A stretch of DNA of 64,000 bases from Candidula unifasciata (Eukaryota; Mollusca; Gastropoda; Stylommatophora; Geomitridae): contig CAJHNH020000207.1 in assembly GCA_905116865.2 (NCBI GenBank), forward strand, positions 18,501 to 82,500, given 5' to 3'. Below the pieces are notes generated by a model. That model worked only from the letters and a program-made list of their open reading frames with translations. It had not been told where the DNA came from and ran no database searches. Positions 46,341 through 56,766 of this stretch are shown here, in pieces (position 1 is the stretch's first letter; every line of letters starts with the position of its first letter). Made by a program: the position numbers and the translations under genes.

Positions 46341-47255
46341 CCTCCCTAAACATCTTCACACAAGGTAGCTGAACAGGTATAGTCCTGGAAACTAGGGCTG
46401 TACCGAATAGTGATTTTCACTATTCGGCCAAATACGAATAGCGGGACCGACTATTCGACCGAATACGAATAGTGTTTAGTGTATAAAATATATCTAAAAA
46501 ACACACATTTATAATGTCAAATGTACGCTGAACTTTTACTTCACATAAAGTAGCACAGAATAGTCATCTTCTTCTTCAACATTCTGAGCCCTTGAGGTTT
46601 ACTGCTGCAGATATCATTCGTCTCCTTTAATCTGTCTGGCTGGCTTTATCTTCACAATTTGTGACACCAGTTGTTTGTAATGCGGCGTCAGAGTAATCCA
46701 GCGTACCGCGATCGAAACCCACGGCTGGCTGCGTGGATTTTTATCATGGTATGGGAAGTCGCAGGTCGACCCGGCCTAAAATGGGTACCAGGATGGGCTG
46801 TCCTGGGAAAGTAAAGACAGCCGGCGTAATGCTGACCACATTACCCACCGAGTGATGATGGTCTGTAAAAATATGAGCGATTTTCCAATATGCCCGATAC
46901 GCCTTAAGGCGTGAAAAGGGATTTTTACTTTTACTTTTTTTTTAGTTGTTTGCAGATCTGGCCGGACATTATCTCTCTAACTCATTTTTTGTTTGCCTCG
47001 TGGTCTACGCCCATTCCTCTCTCAAGTGTATACAGTTTTTACTTCTCTATCACCTGACATTCTTTCAATATGCCCCAACCATTTTAGTGTGTTAGCTCAC
47101 ATGATGCCAGTTATCAATGGTGATTTAAACACGTTGTTACGTTGTTGCTTTTGACTCTCCATTCCCCGCTGCTAGCATCTTTGATGGGTCCAAATATTTG
47201 TCGTAGAACTGTTTTCGGAAACCTGTAATAAGGTCTCATCTCTTTTATTTCTGCT

Positions 47256-47560
47256 TCAAGTTTTAGAGCCAAATAAAACGACTGGTCTTGTCAACATTTT
47301 ATATATTTTGATCTTAGTGTTGCGAGACAGACACTTTGACTTTAGCAGATGTTTAAGGGCATAGTACACTTTATTTCTAGATTGTATTTTAGATTGTATT
47401 TCTGCTCTCAGCATGTTGGCACAGTTGAAGTTTGCACCCAAGTACTTATATGTTTCCGTTCGTTTAATGTTCATATTATCGACTTGTATGTGGCCGGAGT
47501 TTATATTCTTTCCATGTCTAGATAGTATTCGTACAGAATAGTAAACATTTAAAAACATTT
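47256..47560 (-). pseudogene. Reverse transcriptase fragment inside the chimeric element
   Basis: KRTETYKYLGANFNCANMLR, AEIQSKIQSRNKVYYALKHL and KIKIYKMLTRPVVLFGSKT follow the (Y)KYLG...E(I)..RI.....I.Y..(L)RPVL.YG pattern of non-LTR reverse transcriptases after the palm. Confidence 0.75.
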
Positions 47561-47835
47561 TATAATCTGCATCCTTCAGTCGGTCTGTTGTAACTAATAA
47601 GTAGGATTGAAAGAATCCTAAGTATTATAACAAGTTACTAAACTTTGAAATTGTCACTGACAGCTTAGTTAATGCATGAAATCTGCACTAGCTTTCAACA
47701 AAACCAGTCGTTCCATGTTGTCAGCATTAAGCTGTGCATGCAGAAGCGGGTGTAAGATAACTACTATTTGTATTCGGCCCGACCACAACTATTTGGCCGA
47801 ATACCGAATAGTCAATAGGTCCACTATTCGGCCCC

Positions 47836-47968
47836 GAAGCGAATACGAAGCGAATACGAAGCGAATACGAAGCGAATACGAAGCGAATACGAAGCGAATA
47901 CGAAGCGAATACGAAGCGAATACGAAGCGAATACGAAGCGAATACGAAGCGAATACGAAGCGAATACT
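47836..47968. repeat. 11-bp tandem repeat GCGAATACGAA, about 12 copies
   Basis: Pure array. The homologous place in copy 1 (38005-38030) has only about two diverged units. Confidence 0.97.
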
Positions 47969-47994
47969 CGGTAGAGCCCTAATAACAATAGCTG

Positions 47995-48205
47995 CCTACG
48001 CTCCAGAGGACACTGTCGAAGCAACCACATTATTTTTTTGGGGGTCTGTGATTTCATTAGGCAGTTTTACGTTGGGCTCTTAATACCACTGTCGAAACTA
48101 GCACAAGGCGGTTTGCTACCAGATTTCCCGCAGCTGGGATCGAGCCCATATATCCCGGATCTACGAAGCGCCTTTTCGACGCTTAAGCAACAGACGCCGA
48201 CTTTT
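47995..48205 (-). repeat. SINE family D copy
   Basis: AATACCACTGTCGAAACTAG, CGCAGCTGGGATCGAGCCCA (box B complement) and AAGCAACAGACGCCGAC. Confidence 0.75.
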
Positions 48206-48239
48206 ATTAATAATTATTATTAAGCCGATTATTATAATT

Positions 48240-48541
<302 letters not shown>

Positions 48542-48544
48542 GAA

Positions 48545-49140
48545 GGTTAAAGACTATCTTCATTGAACATCAGACAAGTCCATAAATGCTCGGATTCCAT
48601 CTTCGGTATGTCCGGCATCATGTTACGACTAATAACACCAGCTCTGTACTCATGTACTATTCTTCTTTGGCTACCTGCACAGTGTTCATGTTTGGCAATA
48701 GCTCTTTCGATCTGAAGCTCTTGTAGTCTTTTGTGTGTTGCCGATTCTTCATCGTCTCACGACTCATTTTCTGGTCCTGCCTCCTTAAAAACATTGTGAA
48801 TGTTGGCCCCGTCTATTGCTTTTCCTGTACCTGTCGTAGCCCTGCCAGCAAGCCAATCCGCTCAATGAACATCGCCTCTTACCCCAGAGTGTCCTGGCAT
48901 AAAGATAAATCTAATTCTTTTCAGAGAAGATTTCCTCAACGATTCCAATCATTTTTTTTCCCGAGTCTATCCTGTCTCTACCTTCTTAAGCATGCTCATG
49001 GGATTGCCCACTGGATGGTCGATAAGGTGGATGTGGTCAACAACGCGCTGATCACTGCCAGCAGCAAGTTGAACGTGGTCGACTTTTACATTTGTCTTCT
49101 CCTCCTAAATGGACGTGGATATGGACATGAATACGGGAGC
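48545..49140. other. Intron sequence, no gene recognised
   Basis: A 177-residue plus-strand frame at 48733-49266 ends inside a SINE and has no recognised domain, so I do not call it. Confidence 0.5.
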
Positions 49141-49142
49141 CA

Positions 49143-49420
49143 GAGAAGTCGTTGTGGTGTAGCGTCTAGACACTCGCCTGTGTATCGGAAGGTCGTGTGT
49201 TTGGATCCTGATGAAGCTGACATTTTTTTCCAGAAGATCTTGACTTCCAGGTCGACCCAGCCTTGAGTGGGTACCAGGTGCAGTCCTAAAAAGTAAAGGC
49301 GGCCGGCGTGATGCTGACCACGTCACCCACCAAGTGTCTATTGGTCTATAAAATATAGGTCTAGCCCTATATGTCCAAAACACCTGAAGGCTTTGAAAAG
49401 AGTCATTTACTCCTTAACTT
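49143..49420 (+). repeat. SINE family A, well preserved plus copy
   Basis: GTTGTGGTGTAGCGTCTAGA, GTATCGGAAGGTCGTGTGTT, GGGTACCAGGTGCAGTCC, GCGTGATGCTGACCACGTCA and ATAGGTCTAGCCCTATATGT. Confidence 0.85.
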
Positions 49421-49616
49421 TTTTATCCGCTCGGATTTGAATTCAAGACCTCCCACAGATGAGCGTCTAGCCGCCACACCACGGATGTAATTATCATTGT
49501 GCACTTAAAAAAGATTTTCGTCATTTACTCCTCCCATTACATAAGTAAAAGGGCCGATCCTCTCCTCTCTTCCAATGGCCGCTTTGTGTCGGCGCTTCTG
49601 AGCCACTTAAAGCATA

Positions 49617-49965
49617 CAGGGCAACTTACCCGCAATAGTGTTGCACAGCCGAAGGTGTAGCCTACAGGGCAACCTACCCGCCATAGTGTTCTACATCTGA
49701 AGTTGTAGCATACAGGGCAACTTACCCGCCATAGTATTGTACAGCTGAAGATGTAGCATACAGGGCAACTTACCCGCCATAGTGTTCCACAGCTGAAGGT
49801 GTAGCATACAGGGCAACTTACCCGCCATAGTGTTCCATAGCTGAATGTGTAGCATACAGGGCAACTCACCCGCCATAGTGTTCCACAGCTGAATGTGTAG
49901 CATACAGGGCAACTTACCCGCCATAGTGTTCTACAGCTGAATGTGTAGCATACAGGGCAACTTAC
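49617..49965. repeat. 48-bp minisatellite made of a coding-exon end plus its splice donor
   Basis: Seven units. In TRPC orientation each carries CAGCTGTGGAACACTATGGC, GG|GTAAGTTGCCCTGTATGCTA and CACATT, so each repeats the last bases of exon 7 and its 5' splice site. Two units carry variant donors (GTGAGT and GTAGGT). The right-most unit is continuous with exon 7. Confidence 0.95.
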
Positions 49966-50117
49966 CCGCCATAGTGTTCCACAGCTGAAGGTGTCTCAAT
50001 GTACTGTTTGTGCAGCTCGATGGTGTCCCTTGTAGCGTAGTACCAAAACAGGTTGGTCAGTGCCACCATGAAGGCTGCAATCACCATCACGGCCAGGCCA
50101 AAGAAGCGTAGGATGTC
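49966..50117 (-). CDS. TRPC: TRPC exon 7: S5 and turret; its 3' end seeds a downstream minisatellite
   Basis: The exon is 152 bases, phase 0 in and phase 2 out, with acceptor TTGTCTGGCAG and donor GGCGG|GTAAGTTG. It encodes DILRFFGLAVMVIAAFMVAL then TNLFWYYATR (S5), and the extracellular turret ends SAVEHYGG. The last 29 bases or so plus the donor are repeated seven more times in the following intron (49617-49965). If the donor were skipped, the frame would meet TAA at once, because GGC GGG TAA overlaps the donor. I chose the right-most donor because it is the only one joined to unique coding sequence. Confidence 0.93.
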
Positions 50118-50119
50118 CT

Positions 50120-50549
50120 GCCAGACAAGAACAAGGTGAATGTTAATTAACAGGTTCTTGTGAGGAACACAGTACATTTTATTGCGTGGCACATTGATAC
50201 ACAACCACCCACTCCCTCACTTCACCCCCCACAAGTTAAATGAAGTAACTGACTTCATTGCACTGGGTTTGATCTCATATGACTCCTTTGGTCTGTCTCT
50301 GCGAAATAGCTACCTGCCTCAAAAGAAGGTAGCACAAAGCACGAACTTCGTAGCTCCTCTGACAATCCTAATGTTTCTTAAATCTAAATAACAATTGCAA
50401 GTGAACAGAACAAAGCAGGCGTGACAGGAATTTACCATTTGCAGAGCGCAGGGCAAAAAACTTACCATTTACATACGGAGCGTCGTTTACTCCAGTAAAT
50501 AAACATACATATAGACAGAGACAGAGAGATGCAGAGTGAGGGAGTGTAT

Positions 50550-50615
<66 letters not shown>

Positions 50616-51116
50616 AGAAAAAGTGAGAACCATGTTATCTGCACCTGGAAAGGTCTGTTGTTAGATTTCCATCCATATGAGGATTCAAAGTAGTTCTGAG
50701 CTAAACGGATGGTGCCGCACTGTGAGCTGGGAATTTCACTAGGAATGCTTTTCGACTATGCCCACTCTGATGTGTATTGGGAACTGCAGGTGCAAAAACA
50801 ACAGACTGACTTATTGTCACAAAACTGGCTGTGCAAAACGCAGCGTTGTGTGGACAATTGCGGTTTGTGTTGTAACTACCGCTACCGTTGAAGACGAACT
50901 GCAGTTCTTTTAGCGGGCTGTTTGTATTGGCACTTCTGACAGCTGCACTGTGTATTTAGTGGGTGTATCTGCTGTTTGGTTTGCCGGCAGTGAATTATGT
51001 TCAAGTTTCCCCATTCAGGGCAGCGATGGTCATTCTTTGTGGTCTTCGCTGGCACAAAATCGGAGCAAGCATGTGGTGGACCGTTTTCCGTGACGTAGGA
51101 ATGTTATCATTCTGTA
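50120..51116. other. Intron with (GA)n and an old repeat
   Basis: (GA)n lies at 50553-50612. 50710-50990 is a degenerate relative of 38440-38760. There is no exon signal on either strand. Confidence 0.55.
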
Positions 51117-51300
51117 GCAGACCCTTTGCAGAACGTCGCTCTCATCACGGTCTGCCTGAAAGAAACTCGTCCTCTCGCCAGCTCTCAGGCCTCGTGTACT
51201 TTCATATTCAAGGAGTCATTTATATCCTGTACCCATCTTTGTGTTGGTCGGCCTCTGCCCCTCCTTCCTGATACCATTTTTTCCCAGTCCGTCGTGGAAT
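51117..51300 (-). pseudogene. RTE family I 3' scrap
   Basis: GTAGCAGACCCTTTGCAGAA, GGTCTGCCTGAAAGAAACTC and GGTCGGCCTCTGCCCCTCCT match the end of the element at 42990-43165, reversed. It lies about 110 bases from the donor of TRPC exon 6. Confidence 0.75.
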
Positions 51301-51409
51301 GTCCTCAACTAATTAACAGCGATGATGACATGAACTAATTCCAGGAGAGAAATCTTGAACCCGCCAGCATGTAATTATGTAAACTGGACATTCTAAACAG
51401 TGTACTTAC

Positions 51410-51561
51410 TTTGACCATACGCCCCAGTGAGATCTGCAAAGGACCCAGCGTTTCATTGGCAGGAAGCAGATAGACAATGCGCGAGAAGCTGAGAATATTG
51501 GCCATGGCAAAGAGTCCTTCAGCTGTGTTGATTGGATCATGAAGATCCCAGAACATGCGAT
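51410..51561 (-). CDS. TRPC: TRPC exon 6: S4 and S4-S5 linker
   Basis: The exon is 152 bases, phase 1 in and phase 0 out, with acceptor TTTGCGTTTTCAG and donor AAA|GTAAGT. It encodes [20 protein letters not shown], then [20 protein letters not shown] and [10 protein letters not shown]. The core, [22 protein letters not shown], is the most conserved stretch of the insect TRP and TRPC families and contains S4 and the start of the S4-S5 linker. Only one Arg lies in S4, as expected for a weakly voltage-dependent TRP channel. Confidence 0.96.
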
Positions 51562-51707
51562 CTGAAAACGCAAAGAATACAATTAGTCTTAATGAATGAA
51601 ATGCCCTTACTATAAATGATAGCTTTCCTATCCTTCACAAAATGTGGTAAACCACACATAATGTTTTTTTTAATAGCGTTGCTTCATCTTCTTGTATTTA
51701 CTTTACT

Positions 51708-52090
51708 TGGTGCTGCATGGTTTCGAGGCATGGTGTCCGCCTCGAGTGCTAGAAGTTCCGGGTTCAATCTCCGGTAACGGCTGTGATTTTTTCAGGTGGA
51801 CTTGGACTTCTAGTAATTCCCCCTGATCCTTTAGTAGTGAGATCGGACGCCCGTGTGGATTGTTGTGCGCGTAAAAAATCCCTTGGCAGTTGGGAATCGA
51901 AAAAAGTAGCCAAACGGCGCTGCTCGGGCAAAATTTGGAGTTAAAAATCTACCAACGGTATTTTAGGACCCCCGCCAGTGCTACAAAGCCTGTGCACTGT
52001 GCGGAGCTTCTTCGGATTCATACCTGAGTTAGAAGAAGAACGGAGTACTTACGGGTTACTACCCGTGTATTATGATGTTGATCGGTTGTT
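51708..52090 (+). repeat. SINE family B, well preserved copy
   Basis: GGTGCTGCATGGTTTCGAGG, TCCGCCTCGAGTGCTAGAAG and TTCCGGGTTCAATCTCCGG (box B), then GTGAGATCGGACGCCCGTGT and the family G tail at 52020-52085. Confidence 0.85.
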
Positions 52091-52249
52091 CAAACTTCGA
52101 ACTTTAAAATTCAAACTTCTACTGCACTTTATCTCGCAAGAGAGCATAGGACGTCAACCCAGCCAAACCAAGACAGCCTATCCTTTGCTATTGAATGCGG
52201 CACACGTCTACCTTAACTTCATACTTTATATCATTCTATCGTTTATTCC

Positions 52250-52450
52250 CCGGCTCGCTAGCATAGTTGGTTAAAACTGACTTCGCAGCGACCGGGTGAG
52301 AAACTCACTGTCGTCCGGGTTCACGCCCGGGGGGTAGGCAAAAAGCCACATTTTCCCCAGATTTATGGTATCTATCAAGGAATTAAGACCGTAGGTTGCG
52401 ATATCCACATTACCGAGCTAAAGGGTTTCTCATGGTTTCTGGATATTTAA
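52250..52450 (+). repeat. SINE family C copy
   Basis: GCTCGCTAGCATAGTTGGTT, CCGGGTTCACGCCCGGGGGG and TCATGGTTTCTGGATATTTA. Confidence 0.85.
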
Positions 52451-53454
52451 AAGAAATTAAATGGATAAATGAATAAATCGTTTTTTTTTTTTTTTTTTGG
52501 GCAATACATGTATAGTATATATAGATGGGTTTGCTATTTGAACGAACTGGGAACGAACTTTTACCCTGATCTAATTACTTTATGCCGGTTCCCTTGTATC
52601 TTCGCATTTACAGATTCCTGACAAACACTTCCTATTGACACATTCGACACGACTGGTTTTTGAAGAATATATAGACACATTGACTGATTTGTTTTTATTT
52701 TTATTTTTAATAACTACATTTTCCTATTTTGGCAACGATCGGCGGGCGACTTGTTACGCCTCGGTGATCCAGATTTGGCCCGCGGGCCGCCAGTAGAATA
52801 GCCCTACATTGTATACAGTAATGCATCTTTTTTTAATCAGTCAGTTTATAGCGCTGTTGTGTTTTCTGTCTCATCTTCGCACTGCTGATGAAGGCTAATC
52901 ACTGTAACATCCTTTGTGTTTTGTAGTTGATTCTGTAATGCTCACTTATACTTTCTGATTTTTATATCTGTAATTTTGACCCTCATTAGCTCTACTTTAA
53001 TCAGCTTCCAGTTATACATTAAAAAGCGTGCATTAGTACTCAAACCCACATTATTTTTTTTTTGGGAACACTCAGCTACTGGCCACTGAAATGATAAATG
53101 AACGAACTCCCCCACCCCCCTCCCCCTTTTCCCCCTAAAGGTTACAAATTGCGCAGGTAGGCCTTCTTACATTCGATACTTTTAATCATTTATCTGTCAT
53201 ACGACAGATGTATGTTATATATCAAGCTGTATTATATTCATATGAAAAAAAAAATGAAATAGTAGGGCACGCATGTGAATACCACAAGCTCAGTGGTAGT
53301 CATTTCTTGATTGAATCATTCATTCATTCATTTTTTCACGCATACCAAGAAATGCTAAAACATGTACTTTTCAAAGAAATTACTTGCGTTTAACCAGTGA
53401 TTCACACATACCAATAAATGTTATACCACTGAATGCACTTTACAAAGAAATCAC
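52451..53454. other. Intron sequence, no feature seen
   Basis: Poly-T at 52481-52498 and a duplicated CACATACCAA(G/T)AAATG block at 53340 and 53405. No gene is seen. Confidence 0.55.
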
Positions 53455-53545
53455 CTGCGTTTAGCCAGTAGATGCATTTCACTGTCAAGTTCGGGTTTTG
53501 TGACAGATTTGTGGTATTCCGTAGCATGGACAGGCTTTCATCGTA
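53455..53545 (-). CDS. TRPC: TRPC exon 5: short S3-S4 extracellular loop exon
   Basis: This 91-base exon was found by phase logic: exon 4 leaves in phase 0 and exon 6 enters in phase 1, so a 3n+1 exon was needed between them. A T-rich tract ending TTTATTTAG precedes TACGATGAAAGC, and the exon ends GCAG|GTGATT. It encodes YDESLSMLRNTTNLSQNPNL then TVKCIYWLNA, and the split codon makes Asp. Position and length fit the variable S3-S4 loop of TRPC channels. NTT and NLS are candidate N-glycosylation sequons on the extracellular side. Primary sequence here is not conserved, so support comes from phase, splice sites and position. Confidence 0.82.
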
Positions 53546-53744
53546 CTAAATAAAAAAAAAAATAAAAAAATAATAGAAATGCAGTAAACATAACAATCAT
53601 TTAAAGTACGATAGGGTTAGGTCATTTCTAAACTCACTGTGTCCCCAGAAGCTTTTGATTTAGCTCCCTTTGTTCTAATGGGTAAGGCTTAACAGCAGTA
53701 AATACTTAGGCCTAGGGAAGCTCAACAAAGATATGCTACTTAGT

Positions 53745-53965
53745 TAGTTAGTTAGTCTTTCCTCTTGTGTCGAGTGTGGCACATAGGGCGGAGGTCATGA
53801 CTCTCCATGCATGGCGGTTCGTTGCAATCTGTTGTAGGTCTTGGAAGTTTGAGTGGCCCATGAGCGAGCCTTCCCTGATGATAGTTCTACGTAGAGTTTC
53901 CCTTGGTCTTCCACGAGATCTTTTCCTCTGTGGTGTCCAAATGAGGGCTTGGTAAGGAATATGCT
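53745..53965 (-). pseudogene. Reverse transcriptase C-terminal fragment
   Basis: The minus strand reads GRPRETLRRTIIREGSLMGH, SNFQDLQQIATNRHAWRVMT and SALCATLDTRG, the typical end of RTE-like proteins. A (GTTA)n start marks its 3' side. Confidence 0.75.
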
Positions 53966-55520
53966 ACTGGTGAAGTTAAACTAATAATTCAGAGACACGG
54001 GGTTAATATAACAACTGTATCTGATACAAGACAGCTGAAATATTATTCAGGGTGTTTTTAAAATATGACTATACTTGGTGTGCAAAAAATTTTTAAAACC
54101 CCAAGTATATGACCTCTTCAAAAATTTGCTATAAAGTAATTAAATTCGTTAAAATAATTGCTGCTATGGTCTAATGTTGTCTTTTCAGGCTGGAAAGTAC
54201 CACTAAAATATTCATTATAAGAGGTCTTAGAAATGTACACTGTGAGCTACAAGACAGGACTGCACACGTCTTTTCATATTGGCAAATATCTTCTGCAACG
54301 TGTTTGTTATTTTTTTCTTGAATGGTAATTCTGACTGCCTCCATTGATAAAATTTTGTTGATAACAGTATGTTTTGATTGCAAAGAATTACTCTAGATAC
54401 GACAGCCATTCACTGTATATCGCTTCACTTTTGACCATTCAGAACATTTTCTGAAGACTTCTTGTACTTTGTTTCGTAAATTGAGCCGCCCTGGCACAAC
54501 TGAGAAGATGACAAAGCTGCAAAATATGTATTTAAAATAAATTAAACACACACACACAACACGCACACACATATATATATATATATATCGAGAGAGAGAG
54601 AGAGATAGAGAGACAGAGAGAGAGAGATAGAGACAGAGAGAGAGAGAGAGAGAGACAGACAGAGAGAGAGAGAGAGAGTATGAAAATTCCCTTTACAACA
54701 ATCCAGAATCCTCCTTCTTACCCTTACAGAGAGCACTTGAGTTTGATGTTGGATATTCCGTTACTTGCAGACACCGGACTCCACTCCCCAATCCTAACAC
54801 CCACAACGGACTGGTTATTTGTCGGACAAATAACGACTATACGTCATCAAACATTTCACATACATCACTATAACATGCACAACCTGCTCTTATTAGAGGA
54901 AAACATTCATAAGACCACTATGGTCGCAGGCGAAATATTTTCACAGTTTCGGAAACTGTTTTCAAATAAACCAGACCACAAATATAACCAGACAGTTGAC
55001 AGCTTCGACTAGCTAACTGCAGACTGAACGTGGCTGTGTGTGTGTGTGTTTTTTTTTTTTTAACGGAACAGAATGAGAGAACGAGACAACGAAAAGGATG
55101 TGAGAGGGAGAGAAACGAAAAATAAAGCGTTCGGAAAGGAAGTTTCCATCATTTTATTAAACAAATGGTCTTAACCAAAGAGATTAAATATCTGCCTGGC
55201 TTAGCCAAATTGTGTAATCTGTATTCTTTTCTTAATTGATTAGTCAAGCTAAGCGCTTGTTCTCTTTAGTGGTCCACCCACAAAGCCAGCACAGTGTTGT
55301 GATTATGGTCATTTTGTGTCTTGATATCTGTTCTCTTTTCTTCTTTGCTCAAATTTAGGAGGGGAAAACATTCATTGAAACCGTTATGGTGTTATGTCCC
55401 AAAAGAACGCACCTAGTGCTATTTGCTACTTATGTCTCTGTATATTAACCAGTAAGTGCACATCATTTTTTAGCCAGCGATTACTAAATAAATCTGGCAA
55501 CATTTATTCTATATATAATG
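53966..55520. other. Intron with compound microsatellite
   Basis: (CA)(TA)(GA) compound repeat at 54543-54680. The rest is AT-rich without a recognised feature. Confidence 0.55.

Positions 55521-55523
<3 letters not shown>

Positions 55524-55570
<47 letters not shown>
55524..55570. repeat. (CA)n microsatellite
   Basis: About 20 CA units followed by TATATA. Confidence 0.97.
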
Positions 55571-55571
<1 letters not shown>

Positions 55572-55692
55572 CAGTTGTGTTTTTGTTGGGGGAGAGAGGG
55601 TGGGTCATGATTGTCTCTTCTATATTTTCTGCAGCATAACGATCTGGTACTTAACAAGTTCCAAAAAGAAAAAAAAATTAAATTCCCCGCAC

Positions 55693-55832
55693 CTTGAATA
55701 TGGTCCAGTACCGGATGGTATACGTGGCAATGTAGACTGACAATAACATCAGGTCGAGGACGTTGAACATATCTTTGATATGCGCTTGGATTCCAAACTG
55801 CCATATTTCTAGGCATTCTTGGACTACCATTC
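55693..55832 (-). CDS. TRPC: TRPC exon 4: S2 end and S3
   Basis: The exon is 140 bases, entering in phase 1 (completing Gly) and leaving in phase 0. The acceptor is GATTTTGTCCAG and the donor is AAG|GTGCGG, a weaker donor than the others. It encodes MVVQECLEIWQFG, then the S2-S3 turn IQAHIKDMFNVLDL and S3 (MLLSVYIATYTIRYW). Insect TRP has the comparable segment with WNVLDF and a following Phe/Ala-rich S3. The open frame continues about ten codons past the donor, but the phase of exon 5 supports splicing at this site. Confidence 0.9.
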
Positions 55833-56264
55833 CTGGACAAAATCAAAATAAAAACATTTTTACTATAATCAGTTCTACAGCTTTACTTATTGATTTTATC
55901 GGTAATCACTATACATTATAATCAATTGCGTTGCCGACTGGCGGGGGCGATTACACCCCATTACAGCATGTGATCTCCAAAATGAATAATCAGCTCATGA
56001 GCTGACACTCTTCCTTACCAAAAGAACATTAAGAATCTTATCATGTTGCCTTCTTCTATCTTTTTTTTTTTCAACACAGATCTTTCTAGTGGTCACAACA
56101 TGTTCCAGTCTCCCGCCTCTCATAATAGAGCAGGCAAAATTGTAACTGTCTCCTGCTGTCTGCGCTGATGTCTGCGATAAGTTGTCTTCTGTACGTCCTA
56201 TGTGACAGATCTGTCATTTAATAAAAAAGATAATGAAGGAATTATTAAATTTACTGAGATAATG

Positions 56265-56485
56265 AACCATTTTCTAGGCCGTGTTGTGTATTAGGCATAT
56301 AGGGCTAGACCTATATTTTATCGACCAGTCGATACTCGATAGGTGATGCCGTCAACATTACGCTGGTCGTCTTTACTTCCTAGAACTGTACCTAGTACCC
56401 ATTTAAAGCTGGGCCGACCTAGCAACCAAGGTCCTTTTGGGAACAATAAAATCCGGCGTCTACCCGCTACACCACGACGGCTTCC
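56265..56485 (-). repeat. SINE family A copy
   Basis: TAGGGCTAGACCTATATTTT, GTACCTAGTACCCATTTAAA and CTACCCGCTACACCACGACG, GCTTCC (head complement). Its head end lies about 20 bases from the donor of TRPC exon 3. Confidence 0.85.
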
Positions 56486-56503
56486 GATGAATTGACTACT
56501 TAC

Positions 56504-56766
56504 CCATAATCCACACAGACACCATGACTTCCGTTACGGTGGCATCATTAGGCCTGAGAGGAAAATTGTCGCCCCAGACGCACAGATCTGGATGCTCCTC
56601 ACAAAAATCGTGCCAGCGCAGCTGCAGGTCAGGGGTAGTTGTTCTCCAGCGTGTTTTTGTTGGAGATGGACTCCACACTGGTGGCGATGACCAGAATCAG
56701 GAAGATGAGGAAGGATCCCGTGTGGGTGACGAACTTCACTGCCGGCACGGCTAAGCTTTGAGCATA
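56504..56766 (-). CDS. TRPC: TRPC exon 3: S1, S1-S2 loop and start of S2, with a one-base frame error
   Basis: The acceptor is TTCTTCTGGTACAG and the donor is ATGG|GTAAGT. The first part reads YAQSLAVPAVKFVTHTGSF and LIFLILVIATSVES (S1), then NTLENNYP and a stop. From there the next frame continues sensibly: DLQLRWHDFCEEHPDLCVWG, then NDATVTEVMVSVWIMG, the start of S2. The exon is 263 bases, while phases 0 in and 1 out need 3n+1, that is 262. One extra base, most simply in the run of four C (plus-strand G at 56632-56635), explains both the stop and the phase. It is either an assembly or sequencing indel, or a true disabling allele. Confidence 0.88.

Larger units (their letters stand above)
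46392..47985. mobile_element. Chimeric element, copy 2, with DNA-transposon-like inverted ends
   Basis: Left end AGGGCTGTACCGAATAGTGA and right end complement AGGGCTCTACCGAGTATTC form an imperfect terminal inverted repeat of hAT-like style. Inside are a SINE A 3' part (46730-46935), a minus-strand reverse transcriptase scrap (47256-47560), and an 11-bp array. The internal region is shared with 37287-38030. No transposase is visible. Confidence 0.65.

Noticed and set aside
48733..49266. 177-residue plus-strand frame
   Set aside because: It runs into a SINE A copy, has no domain, and has ordinary AT-rich composition.
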